From Tretioscincus oriximinensis (taxonomy: Eukaryota > Chordata > Lepidosauria > Squamata > Gymnophthalmidae): a DNA stretch of 64,000 bases. Positions 60,755-64,000 of the stretch are shown piece after piece. A program made the translations under genes and the position numbers. The notes beneath the pieces are model-generated. The model saw only the letters and a list, made by a program, of their open reading frames with translations, was not told the DNA's origin and did not search any database. The stretch lies in assembly GCA_022410635.1 (NCBI GenBank), contig JAJVDF010000771.1:146622-210621 (forward strand), written 5' to 3'. The first letter of the stretch is position 1. Each line of letters begins with the position of its first letter.

Positions 60755-61440
60755 TATAACAATTTATTGATTAATCGTTTGACCACATCAAAAAAGAAAA
60801 GAAAAATGGATGATTAAAAATCAACGTTCTCCAGCTTCTGTTTCCAGTCCCACGATTCAAACAGCAATCTCAATGCCTTCAGTATAAAAAGGCTCATCCT
60901 AAGCGTTGTTGTCCAATCCATCCCCTGCAGCAGTGCCTGCAGTTGTGTCCTTCTATTCTCAATCAAGAGAGGCATTATGAACTGTTTTCGGATTTCTACG
61001 TAAGCAATTGTTTAGCACTATGTCCAGATCATGCTTTATTCTGAAATAGTAGAATAAATAAGCTATGTTACTCTTTCCTCTGGCTTGTAGAAATCCTTAG
61101 TGTTAACGAACTGAATTTTTAGGCTTGTGTTCCAAGTAGTTAATCCAGGTAACTATAGCATCATTTGGTTGAGCAATGGGACCCTCTATTTGTCAGTTGC
61201 TAACATTGTTCTCTTTTTATAGTTCTGAGTACTGAAAAGAAGCTTGGGCTTACATCTTTTTGGCTTAGACCTCATTCTTGCTAAGAGTTTTAAAGATTCC
61301 TCTAGAGAATAAACCTGATCTTTGGTTGAAGAAATGCCGTTTCCTTTCCCATCTTCAAATATTGATGTAATTGTTTTTTGCTTTTATTGTTGATCATGCT
61401 GAGACCTTAGGTATAGGTTAAGGTATTAAATAAATAAATA
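60755..61440 (+). repeat. Unnamed interspersed repeat, copy 2
   Basis: The start is TTTATTGATTAATCGTTTGA, like TTTAATGATTAGTCATTGAA at 2282. The inner word TCTCAATCAAGAGAGGCATT has a partner in reverse order of context near 2560. The end is GCTGAGACCTTAGGTATAGG, then AAATAAATAAATA at 61430. The copy is longer than the first; about 250 bp may be a foreign insertion or retained body. Confidence 0.35.
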
Positions 61441-61574
61441 GTATTATCAGGAAGGCCAAGACTCATGAAAGCCAATAGTCAGGCTTCAGCTTCACAGCAG
61501 ACAACCCTCTGCTGTCTCAGAATATCATCAGGTAGCTGAGATGGGGATGGAACATTATTGTATTAATATTTCCA

Positions 61575-61660
61575 TTGCGTCTGAAGAAGCAAACTTAAGT
61601 CTACGAAAGCTCATTTTACCAACATTTTTTTTCTTATTAGCCCTCTGACTAGAATTTCTG
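61575..61660 (+). repeat. Penelope-like unit with intact GAAAG core word
   Basis: CGTCTGAAGAAGCAAACTTA, then AGTCTACGAAAGCTCATTTT, then ACCAACATTTTTTTTC is the plus unit, in the best state for the CTGAAGA...GAAAG words. It has no inverted partner nearby. Confidence 0.5.
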
Positions 61661-61904
61661 ATCAGATTGTTTTTAATAATTCAGGAGTGTTTAGTAATTT
61701 AGGCGTTTACTACTTCAAACTTGAACAGGTAGTTTTGTCAGTATCAGCTTGGGCTAACTGAATGATATCAAGCTCTTTTGTCTTTCTGGCCAATATTTAG
61801 AGCATTTATTTTCTCCATCTAGTTTTGCCATCTTTGTGTAAGATGAAAACGGGACTGACTAGTGGCAGATCTCAGTAGTTTCCAGTCCACTTCTATTACT
61901 GGCA

Positions 61905-61964
61905 TACCTCCTCCTCTTCTTCCTCCTCCTCCTCCTCCTCCTCCTCCTCCTCCTCCTCCTCCTT

Positions 61965-61995
<31 letters not shown>

Positions 61996-62035
61996 TTCTT
62001 CTTCTTCTTATTATTATTATTATTATTATTATTAT
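61905..62035 (+). repeat. Compound microsatellite (CCT, CTT, ATT)
   Basis: (CCT)n passes into (TTC)n and then (ATT)n without interruption. Its ATT end touches the 3' end of the LINE on the minus strand, where it reads (TAA)n. Open frames with poly-Pro/Ser or poly-Arg here are artefacts. Confidence 0.9.
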
Positions 62036-62036
62036 A

Positions 62037-62748
62037 CTCAGCAAACGAGATTAATATGCTACATTTTGTATAACAAAATCACAAGTTGGACACTTCCCTA
62101 GCGTCTAGGACTGTGTGATGTATTTTCGTAGGATGCGCACAGATGCAACTGACAGATAGTGATTTTGTAAGCGTTTATTGTTTTCAAATGCCGGCTGAGA
62201 TCTTTTGGCACAGCACTCATTGTGTCGATTACCACTGGAATCACCTGTAGTGGTTTATGCCATAGACGTTGCAGTTCGATTTTGAGATCCTGATATCGGC
62301 TGAGTTTTTCCTGTTGTTTTTCCTCAGTTCGACCGTCACCTGGTATGACAACATCAATNATCCACACTTTTTTCTTTTCCACGATCGTGAGATCCAGTGT
62401 GTTGTGTTCCGCAACCTTGTCAATCTGAATTTGAAAGCTCCAGAGTGTTTTGGCATGTTCATTTTCAACTACTTTTCTGGGTTTATGATCCCACAAGTTC
62501 TTTAACACTGGCAGATAGTAGTGATGGCACAGGTTACAGTGAATAATTTTGGCCATATAGTTATGCCTCTGTTTGTGCGATTTCCTTGCAACAGCTGAGA
62601 ATGTGATTGATTATTTCATCAGCTTCCTTGTAGAGTCTGCACTTTGGGTCATCAGCTGATTTTTCGATTCTAGCTTTGATTGCATTTGTTCTAATGGCTT
62701 GATCTTGTGCTGCAAGAATCAAGCCTTCTGTCTCTTTAATTTCCATTA

Positions 62749-62796
<48 letters not shown>

Positions 62797-62860
62797 AACC
62801 CATCCTCACCAAGCAATAGAAAAATAGTATAAATTCACTTTTAAACTGATCAAGGATCAT
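62037..62860 (-). mobile_element. R4/Dong-like (R2-superfamily) LINE, C-terminal region
   Basis: On the minus strand two adjacent coding pieces lie in order. The first (62560 upwards to about 62745) reads KETEGLILAAQDQAIRTNAI and CRLYKEADEIINHILSCCK, a zinc-knuckle-like motif with its second cysteine changed to Tyr. The second (62556 down to 62098) reads LWDHKPRKVVENEHAKTLW, then QIDKVAEHNTLDLTIVEKKK, then VVIPGDGRTEEKQQEKL, the acidic-core pattern of the restriction-like endonuclease of R2/R4-type elements. It ends KNLSRHL-like before a stop. A frame change joins the two. The 3' side abuts (TAA)n. R4-type LINEs are known in lizards; the clade call is from memory. Confidence 0.7.
62747..62796 (+). 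repeat. (GAT)n microsatellite
   Basis: About 16 GAT units in a row, at the 5' end of the recognisable LINE sequence on the minus strand. Translated, it gives a run of histidines that is not biologically meaningful. Confidence 0.95.
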
Positions 62861-64000
62861 CAGGACAATATGTGTAAATTGACTGTTCCTATGATCTCAA
62901 ATTCAAGCATTTCTTTGGATTTTTTAAGCCAGTTGTTTCCCTTATTATGGCTATAGCAAGTAGTCTCTTATTAACTCATAAATTATAAAATCAGCAAAAT
63001 ATTCATGTCAATTATCAAGTGACACTTCTCAACATCGCCACTTGTACAACCCATACACCCATTTTCATTATACGAAAATTATGTAAGGAAATTACTCATA
63101 TGGGTCTATGGCATATATCACTGACCAGTAGTGTTGAAAAGGATCGGATATGTATGTTTTCCTGCGTTTCTAAACAGCTAGTCTTCATTAGAAAAAACTG
63201 AATAAATTATAATGTTGCTCATAGCTAGTTGATATTTGAAAAAATGGACATTTCACATCATCCCTAATCATGAAATTCATTTTGCAACAGTGAATTTATG
63301 TCTTAGGTTTAGAATGCTACAAAAAACATAAAAGAGGAGGCAAAAGCTAAAATACTTACAGTTTCCAAAGTAAATTGAGGAAATCCTTAAAAAAACAAAC
63401 CCCACTCTGGCCTTAGGGTGTGTGTGAACCACATAGCTGAATTCAGGATAACTTAAATTGATATTTTTTCTTGCATGTACTNTAAATATGGTTATCTTTC
63501 TCTTTTTAAATATGCAGAAAAAGAAACGGAAATGGACAGTCAGCAAGTTATATATTGTACCAACCAAAAATCTTCAAAAAGGACAAAATATTGGAAATCA
63601 CTATTGAATATTTGTTTTTCAAGGGGNAATTACATAGTTTTCATAAGAGAACTCTTGTTTGGTGCTGTCATATCCCATGGATGCTTAAGAAGAAATAAAA
63701 CATCAAATTATATTTGACTACCTAAAATAATATGCTAGAGTAACAATCCATTTATGGCATCCAGAAGACCTTTGTTACTTTTTGAAAGAACTGTAAACTC
63801 TTTCCAGCACTTGAACAATAGGAAATGAGTTCTTTGTCAGTAAAAGCCAGAGGACATACAAAGCATTTTAATGGCCACTGAGGATTGAAGTGGAAGTTCA
63901 GCCTGTAGACAGCTATACAAATCACTAACGAACCATAATGAATATTGGGTGTGGGCATCAGGGTCTTGTCAGTTTTGACACTGTGTCCCAAGTAGCTTAA

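Larger units (their letters stand above)
1..64000 (+). other. VPS13B: VPS13B gene body, internal part (six exons and seven complete or partial introns)
   Basis: Six plus-strand exons, each with AG/GT borders, splice in silico into one frame of 1,727 nt. The product matches what I recall of an internal part of vertebrate VPS13B, including a long nearly invariant run in the fourth exon. VPS13B is a roughly 4,000-residue VPS13/bridge-like lipid-transfer protein at the Golgi; loss of it causes Cohen syndrome in humans. The very large introns fit the gene, which spans hundreds of kilobases in mammals. Both ends of the window lie inside introns. The identification rests on recognition of the protein, not on a database search. 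Confidence 0.9.
52350..64000 (+). other. VPS13B: VPS13B intron, 5' part (at least 11.65 kb)
   Basis: It contains a CR1 fragment (54330-54490), an L1 3' end (56130-56668), a foldback hAT-like MITE (59767-59975), a Sauria-type SINE (60518-60743), an unnamed repeat (60755-61440), a Penelope-like unit (61575-61660) and an R4/Dong-like LINE with microsatellites (61905-62860). The stretch 54500-54690 is built of AGTTCAGTTTAAAC-like and TTCAGTTTGAATTTG words and may be a repeat, but I could not name it. I see nothing in 52360-54320, 54700-56120, 56680-59610, 59990-60510 or 62870-64000. Confidence 0.75.

Noticed and set aside
61859..62101. Open frames rich in proline/serine/tyrosine (plus) or arginine (minus)
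   Set aside because: They are translations of a (CCT)(TTC)(ATT) microsatellite with no codon structure or conserved flank.
62561..62860. Poly-histidine protein on the minus strand
   Set aside because: The histidine run is a (GAT)n microsatellite; only the adjacent LINE remnant is meaningful.
63475..63717. Next VPS13B exon near 63515 after an AG preceded by a T-rich tract
   Set aside because: The translated sequence does not resemble the VPS13B region expected after exon F, and no matching donor and phase were found.
1..64000. CRISPR arrays, bacterial operons, phage or a new defence system
   Set aside because: The window is vertebrate intronic DNA with spliceosomal exons and eukaryotic retroelements; no regularly spaced identical repeats or prokaryotic gene organisation are present.

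Overview
The window is a piece of a vertebrate nuclear genome, most likely a squamate reptile (lizard or snake). It is AT-rich. Its only convincing protein-coding content is six short plus-strand exons with matching splice phases, separated by introns of 1.6 to 21.7 kb. The introns carry a mixture of interspersed repeats typical of squamates: CR1 LINEs of two 3'-end types, L2-like 3' ends, L1 with intact C-terminal coding sequence, an R4/Dong-like (R2-superfamily) LINE, tRNA-headed SINEs with AAATAAA or TTCTTC tails, hAT-like and other MITEs, a decayed Tc1-like transposon, and a Penelope-like inverted repeat family.

Gene content. All six exons belong to VPS13B (COH1), which encodes a giant bridge-like lipid-transfer protein of the Golgi. 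The exons are at 5003-5224, 13909-14035, 15681-15824, 37503-38202, 44724-44861 and 51954-52349. Together they make 1,727 nt of uninterrupted reading frame, and the intron phases are 2, 0, 0, 1 and 1 between exons and 1 after the last. They code for an internal stretch of the protein. No start codon, stop codon, promoter or poly(A) site of the gene lies in the window. No other exon was recognised upstream of 5003 or downstream of 52349.

Layout. 1-5002: intron with a decayed Tc1-like transposon (about 1330-2250), an unnamed repeat and a CR1 fragment. 5225-13908: intron with CR1, Sauria-type SINEs, a SINE carrying a nested CR1 tail, and a MITE. 14036-15680: intron without recognised repeats. 15825-37502: the longest intron and the main repeat reservoir. 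It includes an L1 inserted into a CR1 (20019-22240), followed by a near-perfect 2,049-bp head-to-tail duplication (22052-24100 / 24101-26149) that may be an assembly artefact. 38203-44723: intron with a CpG-rich MITE, a possible solo LTR and paired SINEs. 44862-51953: intron with few repeats. 52350-64000: intron with a second L1 3' end, a foldback hAT-like MITE, a Sauria-type SINE and an R4/Dong-like LINE flanked by trinucleotide microsatellites.

No operon, CRISPR, bacterial or viral system is present. The most interesting structures are the recurrent Penelope-like inverted repeats, whose core resembles a hammerhead ribozyme, the CR1/L1 chimeric reading frame, and the 2-kb tandem duplication. 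Isolated single N bases occur throughout and limit fine interpretation.
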